Shown: positions 16,474-24,485, counted from the first letter of the stretch. The stretch: DNA of 64,000 bases from Thermoproteus uzoniensis 768-20 (GCF_000193375.1 NC_015315.1:566622-630621); one strand, 5' to 3'. Numbers and translations are program-made. Notes: generated by a model from the sequence alone, not told the origin.

Positions 16474-16490
16474 GGGATAGACCTAGCCAT

Positions 16491-16500
16491 CTATATAAAG
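16491..16500. promoter_or_regulatory. TATA box between divergent genes
   Basis: ctatataaag is 18-27 nt before the minus-strand GTG at 16473 and 31-40 nt before the plus-strand ATG at 16531, so it can serve the deacetylase as a leaderless gene and the small gene with a short leader. Confidence 0.45.
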
Positions 16501-16530
16501 AACAGCTGGTTTTATTCCAGTCGAGAGTAC

Positions 16531-16734
16531 ATGATGTTGAAGAGGAAAAAGAAGGAACTAGACGAGGACGAGGAGATCGAGAAGTTGCTCCGCGACGACG
16601 CGACCGCCGACGACGCGGCAGAGGGAAACGACGAGGACAGATACCTTAAGATTAAGATAGAGGTGGAAGGCCTCAGAGAATTGACGCAGGCGTTGGAGGA
16701 GCTTGTAGAGGCCATAAAGTCGCGGGAGAAGTAG
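16531..16734 (+). CDS. Small acidic/basic hypothetical protein
   Basis: A 67-residue, highly charged protein: a basic start (MMLKRKKKELDEDEE), a central acidic region, and a C-terminal amphipathic helix (LRELTQALEELVEAIK). No family is recognised. A longer frame runs upstream but would cover the TATA box, so ATG 16531 is taken. The amphipathic helix suggests oligomerisation or partner binding. Confidence 0.6.
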   Translation: MMLKRKKKELDEDEEIEKLLRDDATADDAAEGNDEDRYLKIKIEVEGLRELTQALEELVEAIKSREK

Positions 16735-16843
16735 CGCACTGAGGCCCACATCGGCCGTTTGCGATATAGGGCAGGGCCGGGCGCCGGTTTTCTACGAAGG
16801 CTTGTCGGCGGAAATAACATAAAACGCGCTTTAAGCCTTACGC

Positions 16844-17560
16844 ATGGCCGTAGAGCCTTCCGACAAACGGACCGAAACCGCCGGATCCCGAGGAGGGCCG
16901 GCCGACGCCGGGCAGACCGGCTGTGTGTTGCCTGTCGGATCCTACGAACAACACGGGCCGTTCCTCCCGCCGACGGTCGACACGGAGATAGCCATCTACG
17001 TGGCCCGGAGACTCGCAGAGAGGCTAGGCGCCCGGGTGTTGGAGCCTATCTGGTATACGTGTAGCAAAGAGCACCAAGACTTCCCTCCCACCATATACGT
17101 CGAGTGCGACGTCTTTCTATCCTACATAACCGGCGTCTTGAGAACTGCGGCTAGATGGTGCGGCTACGTAGTAGTGGTGGCGGGACACGGCGGCGTCGCC
17201 GACGTGGGGAACCTGGCGGCTTCGCAACTAGACTACGAGTTGGGGCCGAAAATACTCTGGCTGAACGTGTGGAGCTTGGCGGCCGTGAGGGATCACGCCG
17301 GCTCCGACGAGGCGAGCGTGTACCTAGCCATAGGCGGCAGGCTTATCGACACGCCTAGGGAGAGAGTGTGCGAGGGCGACGTGCATATGATGAGGTACTT
17401 ACGAACGGCGTGGATGTCCCGGAGCGGCGTCGTCGGATGTATAGATCCGGCCGAGATCTCCGCGGAGAGGGGATCGGCGTTGCTGGAAACAATAGTTGAC
17501 AAGGCCTACCAACGGGCTAATGCTTTTTTATCCACAATTCGGGCCGTCTATCGTGCATAG
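16844..17560 (+). CDS. arfB: Creatininase-family amidohydrolase, probable FAPy deformylase ArfB
   Basis: A 238-residue creatininase-fold metal hydrolase. The motif LPVGSYEQHGPFLPPTVDTE holds the metal-binding Glu, His and Asp, and VVVVAGHGG the next His. In archaea ArfB hydrolyses the formamide of the FAPy nucleotide, step two of riboflavin and F420 synthesis. The assignment rests on the order of genes: ArfA, ArfC and RibB follow immediately. The first 27 residues (polar, before the core strand CVLPVGS) are an unusual extension; the true start might be downstream, but no better start codon is near. Its end overlaps or abuts arfA. Confidence 0.8.
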   Translation: MAVEPSDKRTETAGSRGGPADAGQTGCVLPVGSYEQHGPFLPPTVDTEIAIYVARRLAERLGARVLEPIWYTCSKEHQDFPPTIYVECDVFLSYITGVLRTAARWCGYVVVVAGHGGVADVGNLAASQLDYELGPKILWLNVWSLAAVRDHAGSDEASVYLAIGGRLIDTPRERVCEGDVHMMRYLRTAWMSRSGVVGCIDPAEISAERGSALLETIVDKAYQRANAFLSTIRAVYRA

Positions 17561-17564
17561 CGTG

Positions 17565-18215
17565 ATGCAACTAAAGTTGATAGGGTATAGGGAGTGGACG
17601 GAGACGTTGGGCTTCAGGCGGGAGCACGTGATACAGCAGATACAGGCGGAGCTCCACAAAAGGGCTTGGGCCGAATACACGTCCATAGACGCCCTCCCGC
17701 ACCACATGCGGTACGACTACCTGCTGATATACTCAAACAACGTGCCCGTAAAGGCGTTGGTGGATAAGGTGAAGTCGTTGCAGGAGGTGTCGCCGGTGCC
17801 TGTCGAGTACTGTATAGGGCGCGGCGGCACTCCGCTGGAGGCCTACGAGGCTTGTGGAGAGGGGGACACGGCGGGGGGCTCGGCCGTCGTGGGCCATATG
17901 GACATAGTCAACAGCACGCGGCAGACCGAGAGGATGGGGTCCTACGACGTATATGTAGTGGTGGGCGACCTAATAAACAAGGCCAACACCATCTGTAGGG
18001 GGCTGGGCTGTCTGGCCTTCTATCTAGGAGGCGACAACATAATGATATTCCTCCCCGACGTGAAGACGGGCTATCTCCTCTACGACCAGATATATATAGA
18101 CGTGCGGCTGGGCATCGGCATCGCCGAAAGGCCCTATACGGCCTTCGCCAAGGCCACCGAGGCTCTCGACTCTATGAGGAGAGACGGCGTGGTGGGCGTC
18201 AGAGTGCTGAGATGA
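17565..18215 (+). CDS. arfA: GTP cyclohydrolase III
   Basis: A 216-residue ArfA protein, structurally related to nucleotide cyclase/GGDEF folds. Starting from ATG 17565 (4 nt after the arfB stop) the product begins MQLKLIGYREWTETLGFRRE, like characterised members. VVGHMDIVNSTR matches the metal-binding HxD segment and FYLGGDNIMIFLP the GGDNxM active-site motif. It converts GTP to the formylamino FAPy ribonucleotide, the first committed step of riboflavin and deazaflavin synthesis in archaea. GTG 17553 is a possible longer start overlapping arfB. Its stop overlaps arfC as ATGA. Confidence 0.9.
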   Translation: MQLKLIGYREWTETLGFRREHVIQQIQAELHKRAWAEYTSIDALPHHMRYDYLLIYSNNVPVKALVDKVKSLQEVSPVPVEYCIGRGGTPLEAYEACGEGDTAGGSAVVGHMDIVNSTRQTERMGSYDVYVVVGDLINKANTICRGLGCLAFYLGGDNIMIFLPDVKTGYLLYDQIYIDVRLGIGIAERPYTAFAKATEALDSMRRDGVVGVRVLR

Positions 18216-18865
18216 GGCCTTACGTCTACCTCGCCGCGGCCGTCACCGTAGACGGCAGAATAGCCAGCAAGACGGGCTACTCCCGCCTTTCCTGCCCCGT
18301 AGATTTGAAGAGGCTACACGCGCTCCGCGCCAAGGTAGACGCCGTGCTGGTGGGGGCGGGGACTGTCAAGATCGACAACCCGAGGCTGACCGTGAGGTAC
18401 GTCGAAGGCCGAAACCCGGTACGGGTAATAGTCGACGGGTCGTTGAGCGTCCCGCAGTCTGCCCGAGTCTTCGACAGCTCGGCGCCCACGATAGTCTTGA
18501 CTACGGAGAAGGCCCCGCGCGAGAAGGTGGCGGCCTTGAGAGAACGCGGCGTCGAGGTGATCCAGTTTCCGGGAGATGCCGTGCCGCTCCGAGAGGCATT
18601 GGAGAGGCTCTACGCCTCCGGCATAAGGAGCGTCTTGGTGGAGGGCGGCGGCCGCATCAACTGGCAGATGTTGAGCCAATGCCTGGTCGACGAGCTGGTG
18701 ATAACGGTGACCCCATATGCATTTGGGGCCGGCACGTCGCTTCTGGAGGGGCCAGGGTACGACGACGTGGAGTCCGCGCCGTTTAGGCTGAGGCTACTAT
18801 CGGCCGAGATATGCGAGTGCGGGCAGGAGGTTGTGTTGAGGTATAGAGTTGAGTGTAAACAATAG
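18212..18865 (+). CDS. arfC: 2,5-diamino-6-ribosylamino-pyrimidinone 5'-phosphate reductase
   Basis: A 217-residue reductase of the RibD C-terminal/dihydrofolate-reductase fold. The start PYVYLAAAVTVDGRIASKTG, the loop VDAVLVGAGTVKIDNPRLTVR and the NADPH-binding SVLVEGGGRINWQ are diagnostic. It reduces the ribosyl side chain of the riboflavin intermediate to ribityl with NAD(P)H. In archaea reduction precedes deamination, and no deaminase domain is fused here. It overlaps arfA by 4 nt. Its stop codon lies within a perfect inverted repeat that precedes ribB. Confidence 0.92.
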   Translation: MRPYVYLAAAVTVDGRIASKTGYSRLSCPVDLKRLHALRAKVDAVLVGAGTVKIDNPRLTVRYVEGRNPVRVIVDGSLSVPQSARVFDSSAPTIVLTTEKAPREKVAALRERGVEVIQFPGDAVPLREALERLYASGIRSVLVEGGGRINWQMLSQCLVDELVITVTPYAFGAGTSLLEGPGYDDVESAPFRLRLLSAEICECGQEVVLRYRVECKQ

Positions 18866-18872
18866 TTTACAC
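18853..18872. promoter_or_regulatory. Perfect palindrome upstream of ribB, candidate operator
   Basis: Arms GTGTAAAC and GTTTACAC (8 bp each) flank a 4-nt centre, aata. The element covers the end of arfC, including its stop codon, and lies 12 nt before ribB ATG. A TATA-like catatata follows at 18877-18884. A palindrome here could bind a repressor of ribB, for example the archaeal riboflavin regulator RbkR; that link is inference. Confidence 0.5.
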
Positions 18873-18883
18873 AAGGCATATAT

Positions 18884-19546
18884 ATGGATGAACTTCGGTT
18901 GACGATGATGTTGGAGAAGGCGATAGAGGCCTTGAGGACTGGCAGGCCCGTGCTCATATACGACGGCGATTATAGAGAAGCCGAGGCCGACTTCGTGGTG
19001 AGGGCCGACGCGGTGACTCCCGGCCTCGTCAGGTGGCTGAGGCAGAACGCAGGCGGGCTCCTATGTTTCGTGACGACTGAGGAGATAGGGAGGGCGCTCG
19101 GCCTCGAGTTCCTCTCCGAGTACTACCGCAGACTGGGGCTCTCCGTGTTGCCCAAATACGGCGACGAGCCGGCGTTCATGGGCTACGTCAACCACAAGAA
19201 GACCAAGACAGGCGTCAGGGACTCGGACAAGGCTTTGACCATAAGAGAGCTGGCGAGGGTGGTCGAGATGGCGTTGAGCGACCCCGACAGAGCCAAGAAG
19301 ACGTTCGTGGACGAGTTCTACGGGCCGGGCCACGTGCCGGTGCTCGGGGCCAGGTTAGGGAGGAGGTGGGGCCACACGGAGCTGTCGGCCATACTCGCCA
19401 AGGCCGCCGGCCTGCCTCCAGCCCTCGCCATAATTGAGGTTCTAGGCCCCAGCGTAGACGCTATGCCGTACGAGGAAGTAGAGGAGCTGGCGAAATCCTT
19501 AGGCGTGCCGTTGCTAAGGGGCGAGGAGCTAAAGGCCCTTGCGTAG
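18884..19546 (+). CDS. ribB: 3,4-dihydroxy-2-butanone 4-phosphate synthase
   Basis: A 220-residue monofunctional DHBP synthase. Seen are [20 protein letters not shown] (acidic metal site), [14 protein letters not shown], and the C-terminal [18 protein letters not shown] with the conserved histidine, followed by [16 protein letters not shown]. The enzyme makes the four-carbon unit of riboflavin from ribulose 5-phosphate. It is last in the arfB-arfA-arfC-ribB cluster, separated by only 18 nt, and is probably also transcribed separately given the palindrome and TATA-like box. Its 3' end overlaps the convergent gene by 18 nt. Lumazine and riboflavin synthase genes are not in the window. Confidence 0.92.
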   Translation: MDELRLTMMLEKAIEALRTGRPVLIYDGDYREAEADFVVRADAVTPGLVRWLRQNAGGLLCFVTTEEIGRALGLEFLSEYYRRLGLSVLPKYGDEPAFMGYVNHKKTKTGVRDSDKALTIRELARVVEMALSDPDRAKKTFVDEFYGPGHVPVLGARLGRRWGHTELSAILAKAAGLPPALAIIEVLGPSVDAMPYEEVEELAKSLGVPLLRGEELKALA

Positions 19547-19954
19547 CCTGATTACTATCCTGGTCCGCCTCGAGTCCTCGACGAACTTAGCCACGTAGGG
19601 GGCGAGCCTCTCGACCTCTCTGCGCGATACCGTGTGCCAAGTCGGGCACGTCTTGTCCACGTAGACCTCGCGCCCGTCGTATACCAGCGGGTAGAGCCTA
19701 CAGCCGATGGGCCTATGCTCGTAGATGGTGCAGCTTGCCGTCGTGGGGTCGTAGAACACGCAGTGCCCGTCCACGTTCTTTAGCCTCAACGTGTCGCCGT
19801 CGGCGACGGCGAAGTCCTCAAGCCGATATCCCAAGGCCTCGATACGCTCTACGTCCTCCGGCAACAGCTCCATCTCGGTCCCCACGCAACATATCCCGCA
19901 TTTTATGCACTTGAACCTCACCTCAAAGAACGAGGGGTTGGACCAGACGCTCAC
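19529..19954 (-). CDS. YkgJ-family cysteine cluster protein
   Basis: A 141-residue protein of the zinc/iron-chelating CxxCxxCC family. The N-terminal cluster [19 protein letters not shown] and later cysteines ([30 protein letters not shown]) could hold one Fe-S cluster or zinc. The function of archaeal members is not established. It overlaps the next gene upstream (2-hydroxyacid dehydrogenase) by 4 nt as a coupled pair, and its 3' end overlaps convergent ribB by 18 nt. Confidence 0.8.
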   Translation of the reverse strand: MSVWSNPSFFEVRFKCIKCGICCVGTEMELLPEDVERIEALGYRLEDFAVADGDTLRLKNVDGHCVFYDPTTASCTIYEHRPIGCRLYPLVYDGREVYVDKTCPTWHTVSRREVERLAPYVAKFVEDSRRTRIVIRLRKGL

Positions 19955-20925
19955 TCCACCACGTAGAGGGGCCTTTCTCCTCTGAAGAACCGCACGACGT
20001 TCTCCGCGGCCACTTCGGCCATCTTGATCCTAGTCTCCAAAGCGGCGCTCCCTATATGGGGGGTGAGGACTACGTTGGGCATCCCCACGAGCTCGTGGGT
20101 GTGGGGGAGCGGCTCCACTTCATATACGTCCAGCGCCGCGCCGGCCAGAATGCCCTCCCGTAGAGCCCTCAGAAGAGCCTCAGTGTCCACCACGGGGCCT
20201 CTGGCGACGTTGACGAAATAGGCGCCGCGCTTCATCTTAGAGAACCTCTCCCAGTTCATCAAGTGCCGGGTCTCAGGCGTCAACGCCACCGAGACGATCA
20301 CGAAATCGCTGGTCGACAGCAACTCGTCGAGCGGCAGATACCTTATGCCCAACGCGAACTCCACCTGGGGCTTCCTTGTACGGGACCAGTAGACGACCTC
20401 GGCGCCGAACGCCAGAAGGCGCCTAGCTATGGCCGTGCCCAAGTTGCCGAGCCCCACGATGCCCGCCCTCTTGCCCCGTATATCAGAACCTATAAGGGCG
20501 CCCCAAATATCGTACGCCTTGCCCTCTCTAATCAGCCTATCGCCCTCGACTATCCTCCTGACTAGGGCCAGCAAGAGGCCCACTGCCAGGTCGGCCGTGG
20601 CGTCGACCAGCACCTCTGGCGTGTTGGTCACCACGATGCCCCTCCGCCTGGCCTCGGCGACGTCTATGTGGTCGTACCCCACCGAGACGGTGGAGATTAT
20701 CTTGAGGTTCCTGGCGCTGGACAGCACCTCCCTATCCACGACATCCCCCACGAAGACCACCATGGCGTCGCACTCGGCGGCGGCCCTCTTGAGGGCGTCC
20801 TTCGGGATGCCCGCCGTCAGCCAGGCCGGCTTGCCGTAGGGGTACGCTCTGACCTCCCCCACCTCGGCCAGTTTCTTGTAGAGTATCTCGGGGAACGTAT
20901 CCCTGCTGACGAATATGCAGACCAC
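19951..20925 (-). CDS. D-2-hydroxyacid dehydrogenase, glyoxylate-reductase type
   Basis: A 324-residue enzyme of the D-isomer-specific 2-hydroxyacid dehydrogenase family. The catalytic domain has [11 protein letters not shown]; the Rossmann loop is [16 protein letters not shown] with WSRTRK following, suiting NADP; the catalytic Arg is in [10 protein letters not shown], Glu in DVYEVEPLP and His in LTPHIGSA. Glyoxylate, hydroxypyruvate or phosphoglycerate-like substrates are all possible; the loop pattern is closest to glyoxylate reductase. It is separated by 6 nt from trmO. Confidence 0.85.
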   Translation of the reverse strand: MVCIFVSRDTFPEILYKKLAEVGEVRAYPYGKPAWLTAGIPKDALKRAAAECDAMVVFVGDVVDREVLSSARNLKIISTVSVGYDHIDVAEARRRGIVVTNTPEVLVDATADLAVGLLLALVRRIVEGDRLIREGKAYDIWGALIGSDIRGKRAGIVGLGNLGTAIARRLLAFGAEVVYWSRTRKPQVEFALGIRYLPLDELLSTSDFVIVSVALTPETRHLMNWERFSKMKRGAYFVNVARGPVVDTEALLRALREGILAGAALDVYEVEPLPHTHELVGMPNVVLTPHIGSAALETRIKMAEVAAENVVRFFRGERPLYVVE

Positions 20926-20931
20926 GGAAAA

Positions 20932-21375
20932 TTACCGGTCTATATTAAGAAGACGCCGCAGCCACTCCGGCATCTTTGGGCTCGTGATCGCGTCGAGGAC
21001 GTCGTACGGCTTTATGTCGAGCACGGGGCTCCCAGTCCAGGCGTCCAGATTGCGCAGGCGGAGCCGGGGCGGCTCCACGGCCACTATCTCCGCCACGGTC
21101 AGACCTATGGGGTTCGGCCTCGGCGGAAACCTCGTGGCGAATATGCCGACCTCAGGCGCGTCTGGGAGACGCCTAGGCCTCACCCTCAGCTCGACGCGTT
21201 CTACTCTGTCCATATACCATATGACGAAGACGTGGCTGTACTCCTCGAGGCCCAGCAAGCCGTCGGCGTACTCGTCGAATACCCTAACCGTGGATATGAA
21301 GTCCCTTCTGCTGGCCCCCTCTTGGGGGAGCCCCTCCTCGACGTAGCCTATAGGCTTAAGCCTTATCTCCCTCAA
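20932..21375 (-). CDS. trmO: tRNA m6t6A37 methyltransferase TrmO (TsaA/UPF0066 family)
   Basis: A 147-residue SAM-binding beta-barrel protein of the TsaA family. Seen are the start LKPIGYVEEG, EYSHVFVIWYMDRV, GIFATRFPPRPNPIGLTVAE (the family signature) and LDIKPYDVLDAI. Members N6-methylate threonylcarbamoyladenosine at tRNA position 37. The same window encodes Sua5, which makes the precursor. The gene overlaps the following membrane protein gene upstream by 4 nt. Confidence 0.88.
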   Translation of the reverse strand: MREIRLKPIGYVEEGLPQEGASRRDFISTVRVFDEYADGLLGLEEYSHVFVIWYMDRVERVELRVRPRRLPDAPEVGIFATRFPPRPNPIGLTVAEIVAVEPPRLRLRNLDAWTGSPVLDIKPYDVLDAITSPKMPEWLRRLLNIDR

Positions 21376-21860
21376 GAGATCACCTGCGCCGTGATGGACG
21401 GGCTGATTATTATCTGTCCGTTGGCGTACGCCACGTGGGGGAACGATATGAGCAACTTCTCCGCGGAGCCCCCGCTGAGCCTCATCCCGCCCGTTATGTG
21501 CACCTTGAATACTCCGCTGGGGATGCGGGCGGTGATGTTGACGCCCCCTATCTCGATCGTGGCGCTGGATACCGTGAAGAACACCTCGTTGTACTCGCCG
21601 GCTGGCGCCGAGGCGGAGACGAGCAACTGCGGCGTGTGCGTCAGCGCTATGGTCTTGCTACCGTTGAAGATCACGACCCAGCCCGAGTTGTTGCCGACCC
21701 TATGGAGCGCCACGGACGTGAAGGTGAGGTATATGGCGAGGTTGGGCGCCGGCGGATCGGACACGTAGACGTCTACGCGGCCCTGGGACAGGTAAAAATA
21801 GAGGAAGGCCACGGCGGCTAGGACCACTACTACGGCCGCTACAGCTGGCCAGGCCCGCAT
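21372..21860 (-). CDS. DUF4382-like extracytoplasmic protein
   Basis: A 162-residue protein with an uncleaved signal/anchor at residues 4-23 (WPAVAAVVVVLAAVAFLYFY) and an outer beta-sandwich domain starting GRVDVYVSDPPAPN, as in the DUF4382 family (VSDxPxxN followed by VxLTxTSVxLH). The function is unknown; the domain probably faces the pseudoperiplasm. It has Asn-x-Ser/Thr sites (NNS, NGS, NIT) suitable for glycosylation. It is coupled to trmO. Confidence 0.75.
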   Translation of the reverse strand: MRAWPAVAAVVVVLAAVAFLYFYLSQGRVDVYVSDPPAPNLAIYLTFTSVALHRVGNNSGWVVIFNGSKTIALTHTPQLLVSASAPAGEYNEVFFTVSSATIEIGGVNITARIPSGVFKVHITGGMRLSGGSAEKLLISFPHVAYANGQIIISPSITAQVIS

Positions 21861-21898
21861 GGAGGAATGGATCCGGCCGGCTTATAAGCTGTAGCGCC

Positions 21899-22546
21899 TC
21901 AGAAATTGAGCAAGTCGACTCCCGCGAACGCCTTGAGGAATATATTCACCCCGAAAAGCGCCAGTAAAGCCGATAGGGCTATGAGCAGATAGCCGTACCT
22001 CCTGTTGTTCAACAACCTGGACGCGCCTCCGCCGAGCGAGGCCATTAGGGAAAGCCAGAAGTAGTCCATCCAGACGTGGGCGCCGTACATCGCGGCTACG
22101 CCGAGAGGTCCCAGCGCGAAGGCCTCGCCGACTAGAGGAAGGCCGACAGTGGCCCACCACATCAGGAAATACGGGTTGGCTCCCGTGAAGACTAGGCCCG
22201 TCAAGAAGGGCGGCAGGGAAAGCCGCCCGCCGGACATCTGCCTCGTGTTGCCTCTTATGGAGGCAAGCCCGTCGCTAGCCGTCAAGTAGGCGAAGAGGAG
22301 CGAGAACGCCAGCGAGATTGCGGCGAGCGGCTTCTGGAAAGAGCCGAGCGCGCCGGCGACCAGCCCGAGCGCCAGCACGTAGGGGAACTCGAACGCCATA
22401 TGGCCCGCGGCCACCGCAAGCCCCGACCTCGCCGCCGCTCTAGGACGCAGGGCGCCCGAGACGACAGCCGCCGTCGTTAGAGGACCCGGCGAGAAGGCGC
22501 CCGACGGCGTCACCATCAATGTCTGGAGGATCAAGTCGGCCAGCAT
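21899..22546 (-). CDS. LysE/RhtB-type exporter
   Basis: A 215-residue polytopic membrane protein with about six helices. The first segment LMVTPSGAFSPGPLTTAAVV carries the PGP pattern of LysE transporters, and FLTGLVFTGANPYFLMWWATVG has the NPYxxxWW motif typical of the family. It would export amino acids or related small molecules. Start ATG 22546 is chosen: it lies 1 nt after the Nudix stop (TGATATG, as at asnS), and the longer frame upstream is inside the Nudix gene. Confidence 0.85.
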   Translation of the reverse strand: MLADLILQTLMVTPSGAFSPGPLTTAAVVSGALRPRAAARSGLAVAAGHMAFEFPYVLALGLVAGALGSFQKPLAAISLAFSLLFAYLTASDGLASIRGNTRQMSGGRLSLPPFLTGLVFTGANPYFLMWWATVGLPLVGEAFALGPLGVAAMYGAHVWMDYFWLSLMASLGGGASRLLNNRRYGYLLIALSALLALFGVNIFLKAFAGVDLLNF

Positions 22547-22547
22547 A

Positions 22548-22970
22548 TCACCGCAGAGCCGAGAGGGCCCGTCTGAGGACCTGCCTGACGTTGGGGTACG
22601 TCCGTAGCCCGTCCAGCTCAGCCTCGGATACCCACACGCCGTTGTCCAGCCTCCCCCCAACGCGCCTCACCAGGAAAACCAAGTCGTAGTGTATGTGGGT
22701 CTCGTCCGGATAGCGGACCGTCTCCCTCAATATTGCGAAGGGCAGAGGCTCCTCGACCACGTCGCCGCCGGAGATCCCGCGGACAGGGCCCACAGGCTCC
22801 ACCACGAGCCCCGTCTCCTCCTGGAACTCCCGAACCACGGCCTCAGACGGCGTCTCGTCGGGCTCGACGTGGCCGCCCGGGTAGAGCCAGACGCCCAGCC
22901 TCTCGTGATACACAACAAGCGCCTTTCCGTCCTCTATAAGTATGCCGGAGGCGACGACGCACTTCCTCAC
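22548..22970 (-). CDS. Nudix hydrolase
   Basis: A 140-residue Nudix protein with the full box GGHVEPDETPSEAVVREF followed by QEETGLV (GX5EX7REUXEEXGU) at about residues 33-57. It hydrolyses nucleoside diphosphates linked to another group; the substrate (ADP-ribose, NAD or 8-oxo-dGTP-like) is not predictable. It is read from GTG 22970. The gene starts an operon with the LysE exporter and borders the decayed region to its right. Confidence 0.88.
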   Translation of the reverse strand: MRKCVVASGILIEDGKALVVYHERLGVWLYPGGHVEPDETPSEAVVREFQEETGLVVEPVGPVRGISGGDVVEEPLPFAILRETVRYPDETHIHYDLVFLVRRVGGRLDNGVWVSEAELDGLRTYPNVRQVLRRALSALR

Positions 22971-23019
22971 TGTCGATATGCAAATAGCTTGCTAAAAAAG
23001 TTGCCGCGGACGCGGCCGC

Positions 23020-23425
23020 GTAGGCGACGGTAGGCGTGGCTGTCGGGATCTTGATAGGGGTAACCGGCTCTAGCGGCGTCGCGCTGACGACGCCTTCCTG
23101 CATGGGCGGCCGTCGGAGTCAATGTCGGGCCTTGTGGCCAGCAGAGGCGCCGTGTTCGCCGTGGCGATGGGCTCGATGGGCGAGACGCCGATAAAGAAGG
23201 TAGTGGGGATCGCCATGGCGGCTACGGCGCTGTCGGCGCCCAGCGGCGCGTTGGCCTAATATCATGGACATAGTAGCCGCGATAGTCGTAGGGGCCTCGA
23301 CCCCTCTCGGCGGCTGTCCGGCGGCCAGACTCGCCCACAGAGTACCGCAGAGACGCATACACACAGCGCTCGCCGTGCTTTTCGCGGCGGTGGCCATGCT
23401 TGAGTTGGCTAAAGCAGTATCGTGA
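23020..23425 (+). pseudogene. Decayed TauE/SafE-family (DUF81) permease
   Basis: Translated pieces in different frames match successive parts of a TauE/SafE sulfite/organic-anion permease. The first helix piece AVGILIGVTGSSGVALTTP is near 23038-23094, a middle piece GETPIKKVVGIAMA near 23178-23225, and the C-terminal piece VVGASTPLGGCPAARLAH with RIHTALAVLFAAVAML near 23285-23410, ending at TGA 23425. Frame changes and early stops, and loss of several helices, show it is not functional. The family exports or imports sulfite-like anions; the match is by eye. Confidence 0.6.
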
Positions 23426-23587
23426 GGGCGCTCTGGCGATACATCGTAGATGGTAAGGAAGGACGGCCGCATCTGTGGCGGTTTAGCCTGCGATATAGTT
23501 TATGTATGTCTATTGATGATGCCTTTAAAGGTACACAGTCTGCCGCGCGTGGATCAAAAACAATTTACGCAATAATGGGAGCCAGCG

Positions 23588-24022
23588 AGGGCCATCTTAG
23601 CTTTGATGGGGCCGTCGGGATCCGGAAAGTCGACCCTTCTGAGGGTGTTCAATAATCTAGCCAAGGTGTCGGCCGCGTGTACCTCGACGGCAGGGACATA
23701 TTCAATAAGATGGACGTGGTGGAGCTCAGGACGAGGGTCCAGATGGTGTTCCAGATACCTAACCCATCCCCCAACCTCTCGATATTCGAGAACGTGGCCT
23801 TGGGGGTGAAGCTCAACGGGCTGGCGAGATCCAAGCGGAATCTGCGGTGTGCTAGGCTTTAGAGCGGGCGTAGCTCTGGGAGGAGGTCAAGGACAGGCTC
23901 GGCTCGCCGGCGGCCCTCTCGGCCAGGCACCAACAGAGGCTCTGTCTAGCCAGGGCGTTGGCGTTCCAGCCGGAGGTCCTCCTGATGGACAAGCCCACCG
24001 CCAACCCTCACCACAACAACTT
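23588..24022 (+). pseudogene. Decayed phosphate ABC transporter ATPase (PstB-like)
   Basis: The Walker A region [19 protein letters not shown] (about 23603-23660) is in one frame. The continuation [13 protein letters not shown] and [20 protein letters not shown] (about 23677-23810) is in another, and [20 protein letters not shown] with [20 protein letters not shown] (about 23874-23995) in a third. The Q-loop FQIPNPSP and the signature region are those of PstB, but the signature SGGQ is degraded to SARHQ and the Walker B glutamate is Lys (MDK). No PstS/A/C genes are adjacent. Clearly a pseudogene. Confidence 0.7.
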
Positions 24023-24086
24023 AGGTAGCGCAAATTCGGATGCCGGACTGCCGATTCCCACCGTGCGCGGCCATTGACGGCAAAAA

Positions 24087-24097
24087 GTTTAAAAATA
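24087..24097 (+). promoter_or_regulatory. TATA box for tRNA-Glu
   Basis: gtttaaaaata lies 19-29 nt before the 5' end of the tRNA-Glu gene at 24116. Confidence 0.5.
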
Positions 24098-24115
24098 GCG
24101 AAGTGTATGGGGGAC

Positions 24116-24253
24116 GCCCCGGACGTCGGGGAGCCGTGGCAAGCCGGCCACTCCAACCGGTCGTCTAGTCCGGTCAAGGATATGGGCCTCTCGGGGCGCC
24201 GAAGGCCGCGCCGGAGGGAGCCCAAGACCCGGGTTCAAATCCCGGCCGGGGCA
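24116..24253 (+). tRNA. tRNA-Glu (CUC) with two introns
   Basis: Acceptor halves GCCCCGG (24116-24122) and CCGGGGC (24246-24252) pair fully; A73 is at 24253. The T arm is CCGGG-TTCAAAT-CCCGG (24229-24245). D-stem GTCT/GGAT lies at 24163-24181. The anticodon stem TGGGC/GCCCA holds loop CTCTCG+A, giving anticodon CUC. Two insertions must be removed: about 38 nt between the acceptor 5' strand and U8 (24123-24160, boundaries ambiguous by up to 4 nt because CCGG repeats), and 25 nt after G37 at 24194-24218, the canonical position. Removing both leaves 74 nt plus A73, normal for a tRNA. CCA is not encoded. Confidence 0.85.
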
Positions 24254-24327
24254 TCCAGTTCCTATACGTTCGGTATTGTGGCGGACAAGCCCCTATACGG
24301 TGGCCGTCGGTGCGGGGCGGCCGTAAA

Positions 24328-24337
24328 GCTTATAAAC
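24328..24337 (+). promoter_or_regulatory. TATA box for tRNA-Asp
   Basis: gcttataaac lies 23-32 nt before the 5' end of the tRNA-Asp gene at 24360. Confidence 0.5.
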
Positions 24338-24359
24338 ATCGCCCAGTTCTCCGAACGAT

Positions 24360-24485
24360 GCCCCGGACGTCGGGGAGCCGTGGATCCGCCGGCGACGGCG
24401 GCCACTCCAACCGGTCGTATAGTCCGGACTAGTATGCGGGCCTGTCGAGCCCGTGACCCGGGTTCAAATCCCGGCCGGGGCGCCA
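24360..24485 (+). tRNA. tRNA-Asp (GUC) with non-canonical intron
   Basis: Acceptor GCCCCGG (24360-24366) pairs with CCGGGGC (24475-24481); G73 and an encoded CCA follow (24482-24485). D-stem is GTAT/GTAT with A14; the anticodon stem CGGGC/GCCCG holds loop CTGTCGA, anticodon GUC; the T arm equals that of the tRNA-Glu gene. One intron of about 48 nt (24367-24414) sits between the acceptor 5' strand and U8; its ends are identical to those of the first tRNA-Glu intron while its middle is longer. Removing it leaves 74 nt plus G73. No intron at the canonical 37/38 site. Confidence 0.88.

Noticed and set aside
20668-21768. Long plus-strand frame of 366 codons
   Set aside because: Antisense to three genes with clear families (dehydrogenase, TrmO, DUF4382); composition is that of a GC-rich shadow.
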